Shown: positions 1 to 8,456, numbered from the stretch's first letter. The stretch is DNA of 44,630 nucleotides from an uncultured Leptolinea sp. (GCA_903828565.1 CAIKMQ010000035.1:1-44630), one strand, 5' to 3'. Made by a program: numbers and translations. The notes: a model not told the origin generated them from the sequence alone.

Positions 1-1
1 T

Positions 2-505
2 ATTGTTTTATTACTCTACTCTATGCGGAGCCTTAATATCCAAATGAGTCAATTAATTGATTCAACGAGAGGTTCGGACGCATTGATTACAGATCCACTT
101 GTAGGGAAGCAGTTTATAGATTTTGAGTTAATCGATTCAAATGGAGTGGCGTTTAGACTAAGTAGTAACTTAAATAATCCAACTCTTCTAGTATTTTCTA
201 ATCATCTTTGCTCTGCATGTCAGAAGATGTACCCTAATCTTCGACATTATATTCTTGGCAATCCCGATGTTGACATCATCATCATTACACCTAATACTCA
301 GGATGAAAATGCAGATTTTTATCGAACCATGTTTGAAAGTATTCCTAATGTCCATGTTCTTCAGGGAACTCAAGAAACCTTCATACTTTATGGAGTATAC
401 GCAACACCAACTTTATTCTCATTAAATGCTGAAGGTCAAATCGTTCACACAGGAAGCATAATTAGTGAAGAGGAAATAGTGGAGCTCATGCAAGGAACAA
501 GGTAA
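2..505 (+). CDS. MauD-like membrane-anchored thiol-disulfide oxidoreductase (5' end outside window)
   Basis: Thioredoxin-fold protein of the TlpA/MauD type, expected to face the outside of the membrane and to make or reduce disulfides. The first ATG is at 23, but the frame is open to base 2 and encodes hydrophobic residues (IVLLLYS) before it. MauD proteins have an N-terminal membrane helix followed by a short linker and then the redoxin domain, so the true start probably lies upstream of the window. Counting from the ATG, the CSAC active site is at residues 63-66 after a beta strand (TLLVFSN), and the cis-proline loop is ATPT near residue 128. The stop is 16 bases before a gene for a Cys-rich secreted peptide, which is the obvious candidate substrate. 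In methylamine dehydrogenase operons MauD, with MauE, serves disulfide formation in a Cys-rich subunit. A MauE/DoxX-like gene upstream would fit but cannot be seen. Confidence 0.75.
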   Translation: MVLLLYSMRSLNIQMSQLIDSTRGSDALITDPLVGKQFIDFELIDSNGVAFRLSSNLNNPTLLVFSNHLCSACQKMYPNLRHYILGNPDVDIIIITPNTQDENADFYRTMFESIPNVHVLQGTQETFILYGVYATPTLFSLNAEGQIVHTGSIISEEEIVELMQGTR

Positions 506-510
506 ATAAA

Positions 511-516
511 GGAGGG
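511..516 (+). promoter_or_regulatory. Strong Shine-Dalgarno site of the Cys-rich peptide gene
   Basis: GGAGGG lies 4 bases before the ATG at 521. It is the best ribosome binding site in the cassette; the ABC ATPase gene downstream has none that is clear. This suggests the peptide is made in larger amounts than its transporter. Confidence 0.7.
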
Positions 517-520
517 TAGT

Positions 521-787
521 ATGTTTCAAAACTTCTCGGTTGGCCAAAAAAAGTATTTGATTATCATAATGTCTATCGTCCTAGTGACTTTCCTATCTAC
601 TGCCTTCGTCACTACGACTGTTCAGGCTGGTTCAACCTGTGGTGGTTGGCATAATACAGGTTCTTGTTGTGAATCATGGTGGCCTGGCGAACAGGACTGG
701 CAGGAAAATCATTGCGCAACATGCACAACGAGCGGATGTGTAACATACACGAATTATCGCTGCAACACTTACAGCCAATGTCCGTAA
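521..787 (+). CDS. Secreted Cys/Trp-rich mini-protein, candidate disulfide-rich peptide
   Basis: An 88-residue precursor. Residues 1-36 form a Sec-type signal: basic start (KK at 10-11), long hydrophobic core, and VQA just before the likely cleavage site. The predicted mature part is 52 residues with 8 Cys (precursor positions 40, 49, 50, 65, 68, 73, 81, 87), 4 Trp (43, 53, 54, 60) and many Gly/Thr/Asn/Tyr. An even Cys number and export suggest four disulfides. I recognise no family. The MauD-like gene just upstream and the three ABC genes just downstream suggest oxidation outside the membrane and a linked export or immunity system, as for a bacteriocin or signalling peptide. A loose comparison is the Cys- and Trp-containing light chain of methylamine dehydrogenase, but this protein is far shorter and no alignment is claimed. 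The ORF is real: strong ribosome site, signal peptide, tight spacing. Confidence 0.7.
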   Translation: MFQNFSVGQKKYLIIIMSIVLVTFLSTAFVTTTVQAGSTCGGWHNTGSCCESWWPGEQDWQENHCATCTTSGCVTYTNYRCNTYSQCP

Positions 788-797
788 TCAATAAAAA

Positions 798-838
798 ACT
801 CATTGGAGAAATGAGTATTTTCACTGTAGAAACTCATT
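798..838 (+). promoter_or_regulatory. Hairpin with alternative pairing between peptide gene and ABC genes (possible attenuator)
   Basis: ACTCATT (798-804), loop GGAGA, AATGAGT (810-816) form a perfect 7-bp stem followed by ATTTT. A second copy of ACTCATT at 832-838 can pair with the same AATGAGT through a 15-base loop. The two stems exclude each other. A weak terminator or mRNA-stabilising stem here could set the ratio of peptide to transporter. The T run is short, so complete termination is unlikely. Confidence 0.4.
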
Positions 839-870
839 AACGATACCCACTATTTTCTCTTCAATAATCT

Positions 871-1740
871 ATGTCCATCAGGGTCGAGCATCTATCCAAA
901 ACCTATTCTCGGGAAGGTTGTTATGCGCTTCAAGACATTAGTTTTAATGTCGGAAGTGGCATCATGGGATTACTTGGCCCGAACGGGGCGGGTAAAACCA
1001 CTCTGATCCATATTCTTGCCTCCCTCATCGGACCAAGTTCTGGGCGAGCTTTTGTTAATGGGTTTGATACTGTAACGAATGCGTCCGCGGTTCGCAAAAG
1101 TATTGGGATTGTTCCGCAAGGTTATTCCTTATACCCAAATATGGCAGTTGTGGATTTCTTGGACTACATGGCAATTCTTAGCCAGTGTCATTACCCCAAG
1201 AACAAGCTTGTGAATGTACTCGGTCAGGTCGGGCTAGACTCACTGGCGAAAAAAAAGATCCATACACTGTCTGGGGGAATGAAGCAGCGACTAGTAATAG
1301 CTCAGGCACTGATTCATGATCCACCTGTCTTACTGATCGATGAACCTACAGCTGGGTTGGATCCAGCTGAAAGGGTTCGCTTCAGGAACCTGTTTTGTGA
1401 AATTGCGTTGAAGAAGACGATTCTCCTATCGACACACATTATTGAGGATATAGTTTCTTTAACAGATCGGGTTATGTTGCTGGATCATGGTCAACTGAAA
1501 TACAACGGACAGGTTTCAGACCTGATTAAACAAGCTGAGGGGAAAATTTGGGGGATGAGAGTTGATCCTCAAGAATGGAACCAGTTCAGAGAAAGATACA
1601 AAGTAATATCTTTTCATCAGGTAGCTTCATACGGGCAAATAGAAGCCAGATTCACCCTCAATGATCACCCGGCACCTTTGGATGCTGTTATTACAGTTCC
1701 TACTTTTGAAGATTCTTACTTGATTTCAATTTCGACCTAA
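871..1740 (+). CDS. ABC transporter ATP-binding protein (CcmA/NatA type)
   Basis: A 289-residue ABC ATPase that would power the two membrane proteins encoded next. In order it shows Walker A (GPNGAGKTT, about residues 37-45), Q-loop (IVPQG), signature (LSGGMKQR), Walker B with catalytic Glu (LLIDEPTAGLDPAE) and the switch histidine (LLSTHIIEDI). The C-terminal 80 residues are an accessory domain typical of ABC-2 exporters for drugs, peptides or immunity. The ATG at 871 follows an in-frame TAA at 865-867, so it is the first possible Met, yet no good Shine-Dalgarno site precedes it; expression may depend on the hairpin region upstream. The A+T-rich codon use matches the rest of the cassette and not the flanking housekeeping genes. 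Confidence 0.93.
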   Translation: MSIRVEHLSKTYSREGCYALQDISFNVGSGIMGLLGPNGAGKTTLIHILASLIGPSSGRAFVNGFDTVTNASAVRKSIGIVPQGYSLYPNMAVVDFLDYMAILSQCHYPKNKLVNVLGQVGLDSLAKKKIHTLSGGMKQRLVIAQALIHDPPVLLIDEPTAGLDPAERVRFRNLFCEIALKKTILLSTHIIEDIVSLTDRVMLLDHGQLKYNGQVSDLIKQAEGKIWGMRVDPQEWNQFRERYKVISFHQVASYGQIEARFTLNDHPAPLDAVITVPTFEDSYLISIST

Positions 1741-1761
1741 CAGAAATCCTTGGGGATCTCG

Positions 1762-3897
1762 ATGAGGATTTTTCTAAAAATCATTTGGTACGAGTGGAAA
1801 ATACAATGTTCTCAACGAAGTAATTGGTTACTATGTTGTTTTTATCTAGCAATATTCTGGTTAAATTTCAGTATTCACGAATTACCCATTCATACAGTTG
1901 TTGATTTTTCCACCAAAACCGCACAAGGGCTGGGTCTTTTCGGTAGTTTGTTCACTGCCGTGATCAGTGTATATCACTTCAGAAGAGAAGTTCAACCCGG
2001 TTTCGCCTATTTTTGGGGGAGATTACTATCATCCACTTACTATCCTTGGGTGAAGTTAACCGCATCTATTCTAGTGCAGTTTACTGCCTTACTGCCTACA
2101 TTGGCTTGTTTCTCTGGATTGTTGTGGCTGACTTTTGGCGCAGAGGCTGCTCCAATTGGATTAAGTATATTTATGTGGCTTATCACACCGACAATTTTCT
2201 TTACTTTGAGCATCAGTTTCTTGATTAGTATCTTGGTACGGAAGAGTATTCATGCTCTGTTCATCTTGATAACAGGATTCATTAGTTATTTCTCGCTTCA
2301 GCTAGATATCAGCCAACCACTGTCATTTGCGCCTTACTCAATCTATACTTCAGCATTGATCGGTTTTGGGCCAGATGCGTCATTTGTTTTCCTCAATCGC
2401 ATCCTGTATTTATGCCTGGGTTTATTAGTTTGCCTGATGGGGTCATTTTTGGCTAATGTACTCCTGCCTGTTTGTTATCGATTTAAATTTTCGCGGCTGA
2501 ATGTTTCTCTGATAATCTTCAGCTTTGCCCTTGCCATAGGCTCCATACTGATGGCTATTCAGTATCAGGAGATAAGTCATCTTGCCAATAGTCTGCCTGA
2601 TCCACTTCGCCATGCGCAACAGAGAGTGGTCTGTCAGGATATCGAAACTTATACCGCAGAAATTACTCTGGATGCGACCGGGCGCATAAGCGCCGGAAAT
2701 GCGATCATCCGGTTTAACAATAAACAAGCTCGCGATTCAATTCCACTCACGTTGAATGCCGGGCTGAAACGGATGGAACCCCAGTATATTGAAAATGGAC
2801 AGTTAATTAGCGATAAGAAATCAGGTTACAGTTCTGCGCAGGAAATGCAGATCCAGTATTCGGGAAGGATGATAATTCCACGGTATTCTTATTCTTACTA
2901 CCACCAAGAGCCATCTATTAAAGCCCTCGGTTTAGAACCCGGTTTTTTCGCGAATGCAAACTTTGCCTTGATATTGGGGAAGGGAACCTGGCACCCAATA
3001 TCAGAGTGTGCCCCGAATTCTATTATGATTACAATTCCGAATTCATTCCCGGTGGTTTATACATCCGCCGATACAATTACCTCGGGTATTGATTCATCAA
3101 TATACACTTGGGAACATCGCGAGGATGGGGTATTGCTAGTCGCGGGAAATTACTCACAATACAAGGAAAACAATGGTTGGATGGTTTTTTTACCAGACCA
3201 ACTCATGTCTACAGATAAAGAAGAAAAGTTAGTTAACTTATATAGTTCTGTTCTTGATGTTGGCTCTAGTTTTCTTTCAATTGCGCCTTTCAACCAAGGG
3301 AAGATCGTAATGGTACCGCTGATTCAGCAAAGCTACTGGCAAACTACAGATCAAAGCATTTTCATTCCCGAAAGGCTGGTGTTTGCTAGTAAACTACTAG
3401 GTACCAGCAATGAAAATTTAATTGAACAATCACTGAATATCACCACATTAGTGGCCCAGGATGTCCTTATCGCCTGGTGGTGCGAAGATCGTAATTGTCC
3501 TGACCTTTATGGGACTTTGATAGCAGGACAAAGTGAATATTCAATCAATCCGGAAAATTATTCATCAGCGCCATTTCTCTTTTATTCAGCGTTGCGTCTT
3601 TCCAGAGAAATGGGTCAGCAAATTGATATGGATGCAGTCTTAAGGTTTTTCTCAGATGCGGCTGGTAATCCACTTCAAATGGTTATGTTGCCTATAATTC
3701 TTCCCGAAGAATCCATTGAGCTGGTTCCCCGTATTGGTAGAATTGGCGAAGATTTATGCTACCATGAGTTCGGTCGATTACTGTCGGAAAGTAGAGAATT
3801 ATCAAGAAAAGATACGATTAGTTTTATCGGGATAAAGCAATTGGCAAATACCATCTCCTCCAACGATTTTCTATGTACTCAGTCGGGAGAGCCATGA
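1762..3897 (+). CDS. ABC-2 permease fused to an M1-aminopeptidase-like domain without zinc ligands
   Basis: A 711-residue membrane protein. The TTG at 1750 is also in frame, but the ATG at 1762 has GGGG (1752-1755) in front and gives a typical start (MRIFLKIIWYEWK). Residues 1-270 hold about seven hydrophobic segments like an ABC-2 permease. From about 280 to the end is an exported soluble region that reads like the N-terminal beta domain and start of the catalytic domain of M1 aminopeptidases (LPLTLNAG-like strand, GTWHPIS, AWWCED). At residues 566-574, where M1 enzymes have HExxHxWWG, it has QDVLIAWWC: both His and the Glu are gone, so no peptidase activity is expected. Permease/M1 fusions are known as a family, usually longer. 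A peptide-binding or immunity role is my inference. The stop overlaps the next gene's ATG by four bases. Confidence 0.75.
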   Translation: MRIFLKIIWYEWKIQCSQRSNWLLCCFYLAIFWLNFSIHELPIHTVVDFSTKTAQGLGLFGSLFTAVISVYHFRREVQPGFAYFWGRLLSSTYYPWVKLTASILVQFTALLPTLACFSGLLWLTFGAEAAPIGLSIFMWLITPTIFFTLSISFLISILVRKSIHALFILITGFISYFSLQLDISQPLSFAPYSIYTSALIGFGPDASFVFLNRILYLCLGLLVCLMGSFLANVLLPVCYRFKFSRLNVSLIIFSFALAIGSILMAIQYQEISHLANSLPDPLRHAQQRVVCQDIETYTAEITLDATGRISAGNAIIRFNNKQARDSIPLTLNAGLKRMEPQYIENGQLISDKKSGYSSAQEMQIQYSGRMIIPRYSYSYYHQEPSIKALGLEPGFFANANFALILGKGTWHPISECAPNSIMITIPNSFPVVYTSADTITSGIDSSIYTWEHREDGVLLVAGNYSQYKENNGWMVFLPDQLMSTDKEEKLVNLYSSVLDVGSSFLSIAPFNQGKIVMVPLIQQSYWQTTDQSIFIPERLVFASKLLGTSNENLIEQSLNITTLVAQDVLIAWWCEDRNCPDLYGTLIAGQSEYSINPENYSSAPFLFYSALRLSREMGQQIDMDAVLRFFSDAAGNPLQMVMLPIILPEESIELVPRIGRIGEDLCYHEFGRLLSESRELSRKDTISFIGIKQLANTISSNDFLCTQSGEP

Positions 3898-4622
3898 TAA
3901 TTCCTCGTGTCCTTGAAAATCCTAGAAAGCTTACTCAATTGGTAGCTCTTGTAAAATATGATTTACAAAGTAGCTTCCCTGGTGTTTTCTGGGTGTTGGT
4001 TGGGTATTTAGCATTAAGTTACTCATTGATCACTGAAGGTTCTCTAGATACTGTTGAACGGCAAACAAGAATTGCTTTCCTAATGGAAGTAGTATCACCT
4101 ATCCTTGCTGGTTTCTTTTCAAATTCAGCGCTGATGGGTGACGTGGTGGCTGGCTCAATTATCTTTTCAGCAACCAGGCAATCAATGACTAAACTTTGGG
4201 TACGACGGTTGATTACAGTAAACGCCGCCATTTTGGTGGAATTGATAGTTTTCCATTTGATTATTAGATTGACATATCCAGGTATCGGTCAATTCTCCGA
4301 AGTGTTTATTTCTACTCCATCCTGTCTATTAGTTTCCTGCCTGATATCCCTTTTTACGCTTCTCTTTATGGACATGAATGCTGGCTACCTCGCTGGGTTA
4401 TTCTTTTGGTCTGCAAATTTTATTGGCTCAAAAGCGATATTGAGTATATTTGGTCCAAAACCCTATATTTTTTTATGGTGGGCTTCCCTTAAGTATCCCC
4501 CGCAGCTTGAGCAATTCTGGGTAAACAAAGCGCTTATGCTAGTTTTTACTAGTTTATTATTCATTCTCTGTATTCTAGTATTAAATGTAAAAGACAAAAC
4601 ATTAAACCTAAGCAAGATGTGA
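3894..4622 (+). CDS. ABC-2 type permease, second subunit
   Basis: A 242-residue integral membrane protein with about six hydrophobic segments and no exported domain, so it is likely the partner permease of the preceding fusion protein. An ATG at 3873 is in frame, but the ATG at 3894 overlaps the upstream TGA in the usual ATGA way and has GGGAG (3885-3889) close before it, so I prefer 3894. Sequence features are generic: long hydrophobic helices with one basic patch (RQSMTKLWVRR) before the third. It is the last gene of the cassette; 14 bases after its stop the convergent rsgA gene ends. The sharp shift from A+T-rich to G+C-rich sequence falls at this border, marking the right end of the acquired segment. 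Confidence 0.75.
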   Translation: MIIPRVLENPRKLTQLVALVKYDLQSSFPGVFWVLVGYLALSYSLITEGSLDTVERQTRIAFLMEVVSPILAGFFSNSALMGDVVAGSIIFSATRQSMTKLWVRRLITVNAAILVELIVFHLIIRLTYPGIGQFSEVFISTPSCLLVSCLISLFTLLFMDMNAGYLAGLFFWSANFIGSKAILSIFGPKPYIFLWWASLKYPPQLEQFWVNKALMLVFTSLLFILCILVLNVKDKTLNLSKM

Positions 4623-4636
4623 GAGCCCAACCCGCA

Positions 4637-5542
4637 TTACTCCCCAAACCTGAGCTTGAGGTAAGACTCATACCTGGCGGGGTGGATGCTGCCATTCTCG
4701 ACCGCCGCGCGCACGGCGCATCCCTTCTCAACACGGTGAGAGCAGTCATTGAACGCGCAATGTTGCACCAGCGGAGACATCTCAGGAAAGTAGCCATCCA
4801 ATTCTTCCGGCTCAGTGTCCCACAGTGCCAGCGCTTTGATGCCGGGAGTATCCACCACGTAACCGCCGCCTTGCAACGGGTACATTTCACGCACCACGGT
4901 GGTATGCCTTCCTTTGCCGGTGGCATCGCTGACTTCACGGGCGGCCAGCCCCAGGCCGGGCTGGACCCGATTCAAAATGGTACTCTTCCCCACGCCGGAA
5001 GGGCCGGTGAAAGCGTTCAACTTCCCTGTGATCTGTGCCTTCAATTCTTCCAATCCGCGGCCATCCAACGCGGAAGTGAATAAAAGCGGATACCCCACCA
5101 TCCGGTAATAGCCGTATAACTTCTCGGCTTCAGTCTCACCGATCAGGTCCAGTTTATTGAACACGATCAATGCGGGTATTTCCTGCTTTTCTGCGATCAC
5201 CAGAAAACGGTCAAGCATGCGCAGGTGTGGGGGTGGGTTGGTACATGCAAATATCAGGATGAACTGATCGACATTGGCCAGCAGGATCTGGCGATAGATG
5301 CCTTTGGGGGTGGGATCCATGCGGGCAAGCATACTGACACGCGGGTGGATCTCTTCCACCATCCCACTGCCATCCATCTGGAGGGAGACATCCACATGGT
5401 CGCCGACCGCAAGGATATCGCTGTCAAAGCGATTGCGTTTGAGACGGCCGCGCAGCTGGCATATAACCCGTCCGCCTGAGGTCTGCACATGGTAGAACCC
5501 GGATTGCGAACGCAGCACAACGCCAGTGGTGGTCGTTTCCAT
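4637..5542 (-). CDS. rsgA: Ribosome small subunit-dependent GTPase A
   Basis: A 301-residue assembly GTPase that acts in late 30S maturation. Order of parts: N-terminal OB-fold (about residues 1-70), then a circularly permuted GTPase with G4 (NKLDL) before G1 (GPSGVGKST) and G3 (DTPG), then a C-terminal zinc site made by Cys-His-Cys residues around CAFNDCSH and KGC. This G4-G1-G3 order is diagnostic for RsgA. Length fits the family. The start ATG at 5542 is preceded by AGGGG on the minus strand, 9 bases after the stop of the penicillin-binding protein gene, so it is the last gene of the maf-PBP-rsgA operon. It converges on the end of the acquired ABC cassette. Confidence 0.96.
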   Translation of the reverse strand: METTTTGVVLRSQSGFYHVQTSGGRVICQLRGRLKRNRFDSDILAVGDHVDVSLQMDGSGMVEEIHPRVSMLARMDPTPKGIYRQILLANVDQFILIFACTNPPPHLRMLDRFLVIAEKQEIPALIVFNKLDLIGETEAEKLYGYYRMVGYPLLFTSALDGRGLEELKAQITGKLNAFTGPSGVGKSTILNRVQPGLGLAAREVSDATGKGRHTTVVREMYPLQGGGYVVDTPGIKALALWDTEPEELDGYFPEMSPLVQHCAFNDCSHRVEKGCAVRAAVENGSIHPARYESYLKLRFGE

Positions 5543-5551
5543 CTGTTGCCC

Positions 5552-7750
5552 CTACGGCGTAGGGGTTACCTGCGCGCCGGCACCTTCGATCGTGGGTGTG
5601 GCTGTGATGTTGTAGGATGATTCCCACGGGTACCGCCGGCTGATCTGGCCATTGAAATACAATTCCACGATGCGGCGGAAGATCGGCGCGGCATAATCGC
5701 TGCCTTCCCCAATATTCTCCACCAGAACGACCACGGCAATATCGGGTTTATCCGGGTTGCGGGCATCGGTATAGCCGGCAAACCAGGCATGGGCTTCTTC
5801 GCCCGGGTTGGTGGCGCTGCCTGTCTTGCCGTAGATGGGTGTATCCATGCCGTAGAAGGTGCGCGAGGCGGTTCCGCGAGAATTGCGCACAACCTCATAC
5901 ATGCCTTCCTGAATGACCTTCAACGTCTCAGCAGAAATGGGCAATTTGGTCTGTTCTTCCGGCGTGAAAGCAAGGGATGTGGTGCCATCCGGAGACGAGA
6001 TCTTTTCAATGATCTGCGGGCGGTAGAGCGTACCACCGTTCCCCAGGGCGGCAACAAAACGGGCTACCTGCAGTGGGCTGACGAGCAGCGCCCCCTGGCC
6101 GATAGCCAGCTGGGTGGCATCACCTTCGGTAGTTGGATCAGGCACGTAGCCAACATCTTCTGCTATCTGACCGATACCGGTCTCGGAACCCAGGCCGAAG
6201 GCGCGCGCCATATCCGGCACAGCGTTTGGCAAGCCGACCTGGTATAAGTGCAGGCCGATGTGCCAGAACCACGGGTTGCAGGAACGCATGATGGCCCCGG
6301 GCAGGTTGAGATTGCCGCTCGGGTCAAACCCCTTGGTATAGGTCCAGTCATACAGGGTGGTACCGGGCAGGTCGGTAAACTCATGTCCGCAGTAGTAAAC
6401 CGTGTCGCGGGTGAATTGTTGGCTTTCCAGCGCGGCAGCAGCTGTGATCAACTTAAAGATGCTCCCCAGCGGGTATTGCCCCTGGGTTGCCCGGTTGATC
6501 AGCGGTTGGCGGGTATCTGCCAGCAGGTTGCCTAGGAACTGGAAGTTGGCATTGTTGGGGTCGAAGAGATTGGGGTCATACCCCGGTGCGGACACGATGG
6601 CCAGCACACGGCCGGTGTCGCGCTCCAATACCACGGCGGCTCCGGTGAAGCCGCCCATGGCCTGTTGAGCTCCCAGCTGCAGGTCTTTGTCAATGGTCAG
6701 CGTAATGGATTGCGCGGCGCCGGGTTCGGCGGATGCCAGCCGGGTGACGATCTGGCCTGCGGGGTCGATCACATACAAATTACCGCCATGCCGGCCGGCC
6801 AGGTAATCCTCCCCCCATTTTTCCAGGCCAGAGACACCTACCTTTTCATCCCCCAGGTAACCGCGGCGTTTATAGGCATCCAGGTCCTCTGCGGGGATGA
6901 GCTGAACATAGCCGATGGTCTGCGGAGCGACCCCACCGTCATAATAGTAGCGGGTATTATAAGGAGTCACATCCACGCCGCTGAAGGTCGCCAGGGTGCT
7001 TGAGACCTGGTTGTACTCTTCGGCAGTCGTTTCACCTACATTGATGTAAAAGTTCTCAAAACCGGTATACAGGGACCGGATCCAGGCAGAAGGGATACCC
7101 GTGAGCCGGTTGAGCAGCTTCAAAAGGGATTCCTCCGCGTCCGGCGAGATATATGCAGGGATGACGCCCAGGGCGACCGCATCGGTTTGCGCGGCGATGG
7201 CTTGACCATTGCGGTCATAGATGTTTCCGCGGGAGGGAACCTTGTAGTCCAACGAGAGACGGTTGCCGCCTTTCAGTTCAGGCAATATCAAGCCGTCTTC
7301 CCACTGCACCAACCAGTAGCCTTTATCCTGATCGAGGCTCATGGTCATTTCACGGTCGAAATCGCCCAGCAGAATGGTATGGTAGGTCACCCGGTATGCC
7401 ACCTGAGAGCTGGTCGGTGTGGTCAGTGAAGACAAAATGGCGTAGTCGATCGTCTGAAGGGACATACTGATGGCGGTCTGATCATATTTGGCGATAAAGT
7501 CTTCCAGCGGGATGGCATCCTTGCTGATCGATGTCAGCAGGCTGTACATTTTCGGGTAGTCTTCAGCCTTCCATGCATCCAAAAAGGTGGTTGCAGCGGA
7601 TTCCGGATCCGGGACGCGTGTGGTGATGATCTGCGGGGTTGGCAGAGAAGACGTAGCAGTTCCCTGGGGCGCTTCGGTGGAAGGAGTTTCAGCACGGGCA
7701 CAGGCAGATAGTAGAAAAGCCAGCACAAGCGCGATTCGCCAAATTTTCAT
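5552..7750 (-). CDS. Penicillin-binding lipoprotein with NTF2-like N-domain and transpeptidase domain
   Basis: A 732-residue class B penicillin-binding protein, a D,D-transpeptidase that crosslinks peptidoglycan outside the membrane. It starts with a lipoprotein signal (lipobox LLSAC, Cys at residue 17). Residues about 45-155 look like the NTF2-like MecA_N domain (TFLDAWKAEDYPKMYSLL). A PBP dimerisation region follows (SRGNIYDRNGQAIA). The transpeptidase domain carries SxxK (SIFK in YPLGSIFKLI), SxN (SCN) and KTG (YGKTGSA), so the active site is complete. The C terminus is Thr/Pro-rich. Its ATG overlaps the maf stop by four bases. This architecture resembles PBP3/PBP2a-type enzymes of Gram-positives; a resistance role cannot be inferred. 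Its presence indicates that this organism makes some peptidoglycan. Confidence 0.93.
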   Translation of the reverse strand: MKIWRIALVLAFLLSACARAETPSTEAPQGTATSSLPTPQIITTRVPDPESAATTFLDAWKAEDYPKMYSLLTSISKDAIPLEDFIAKYDQTAISMSLQTIDYAILSSLTTPTSSQVAYRVTYHTILLGDFDREMTMSLDQDKGYWLVQWEDGLILPELKGGNRLSLDYKVPSRGNIYDRNGQAIAAQTDAVALGVIPAYISPDAEESLLKLLNRLTGIPSAWIRSLYTGFENFYINVGETTAEEYNQVSSTLATFSGVDVTPYNTRYYYDGGVAPQTIGYVQLIPAEDLDAYKRRGYLGDEKVGVSGLEKWGEDYLAGRHGGNLYVIDPAGQIVTRLASAEPGAAQSITLTIDKDLQLGAQQAMGGFTGAAVVLERDTGRVLAIVSAPGYDPNLFDPNNANFQFLGNLLADTRQPLINRATQGQYPLGSIFKLITAAAALESQQFTRDTVYYCGHEFTDLPGTTLYDWTYTKGFDPSGNLNLPGAIMRSCNPWFWHIGLHLYQVGLPNAVPDMARAFGLGSETGIGQIAEDVGYVPDPTTEGDATQLAIGQGALLVSPLQVARFVAALGNGGTLYRPQIIEKISSPDGTTSLAFTPEEQTKLPISAETLKVIQEGMYEVVRNSRGTASRTFYGMDTPIYGKTGSATNPGEEAHAWFAGYTDARNPDKPDIAVVVLVENIGEGSDYAAPIFRRIVELYFNGQISRRYPWESSYNITATPTIEGAGAQVTPTP

Positions 7751-8427
7751 AAGAGAGTCTCCTGATATTCCGGTGTCGCGCTAAGAATGGCGGAATGCAC
7801 CGGGCATTGATAGTGTAATTTTTCCTGGCAGCGGGCGGGCAAACCCGGTTGGGATGTTATTCCGGCACGCTGCAGGCACCTGGCCACATGGCACAAAGGT
7901 AATCCCATCACACTGGCATAGCATCCGCTCAGGTTTTCCACCGGATGGAAGCCGGCATGTTGAATGGCATACGCCCCGGCCTTATCCAGGGGGTCTCCAC
8001 TGGCGATGTAAGTTTCCATCTCCGAGTCGGTATAACCCCGCATCGGGACGGATGTCTCACACAGGTCGGTGATGGTGCGTCCGTCAGGGAATGCCAGGGT
8101 GACGGCTGTCAGCACGCTGTGGTCCCGTCCGCGCAACTGGGTGAGCATCCGGCGTGCATCCGCTGAGTCGGCTGGTTTTCCGAAGATCTCACCTGCCAGC
8201 GCCACGATGGTATCACTGGTCAGCACAAGGGTGCTGGCGTCAGCCAGGGTCTCGCGCAATGCCTGGCGGGCTTTGTCTTGAGACAGGCGTTTCACGCAGG
8301 CAGTCGGGGCTTCGTTCTGCGCGGGGGTTTCATCCACCTCTACTGAAGTAGATTCAAAGGGAAGCCCCAGCAGGGAGAGCAATTCCCGCCGGCGGGGTGA
8401 ATTGGATGCAAGGATCAATCGGAACAT
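7747..8427 (-). CDS. maf: Maf family nucleoside triphosphate pyrophosphatase
   Basis: A 226-residue member of the Maf/HAM1-like fold that hydrolyses non-canonical or excess nucleoside triphosphates (dTTP/UTP type) to monophosphates and pyrophosphate. The N terminus LILASNSPRRRELLSLLG is the family signature; SDTIVALAGEIFGKPAD and GAYAIQ match the other conserved blocks. The usual length is about 190-205 residues; the last 30 or so here (after HVARCLQRAG) look unconserved and may be a lineage extension that runs into the four-base overlap with the PBP gene. It is first in the operon with the PBP and rsgA genes, which fits the old name 'septum formation' only by association. Confidence 0.92.
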   Translation of the reverse strand: MFRLILASNSPRRRELLSLLGLPFESTSVEVDETPAQNEAPTACVKRLSQDKARQALRETLADASTLVLTSDTIVALAGEIFGKPADSADARRMLTQLRGRDHSVLTAVTLAFPDGRTITDLCETSVPMRGYTDSEMETYIASGDPLDKAGAYAIQHAGFHPVENLSGCYASVMGLPLCHVARCLQRAGITSQPGLPARCQEKLHYQCPVHSAILSATPEYQETLL

Positions 8428-8456
8428 GCTGATATAAATTCTAACACAATCAACGC

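Noticed and set aside
521-787. Methylamine dehydrogenase light chain
   Set aside because: Too short, only 8 Cys, and no other amine dehydrogenase gene is present in the visible cassette; only the MauD-like neighbour suggests it.
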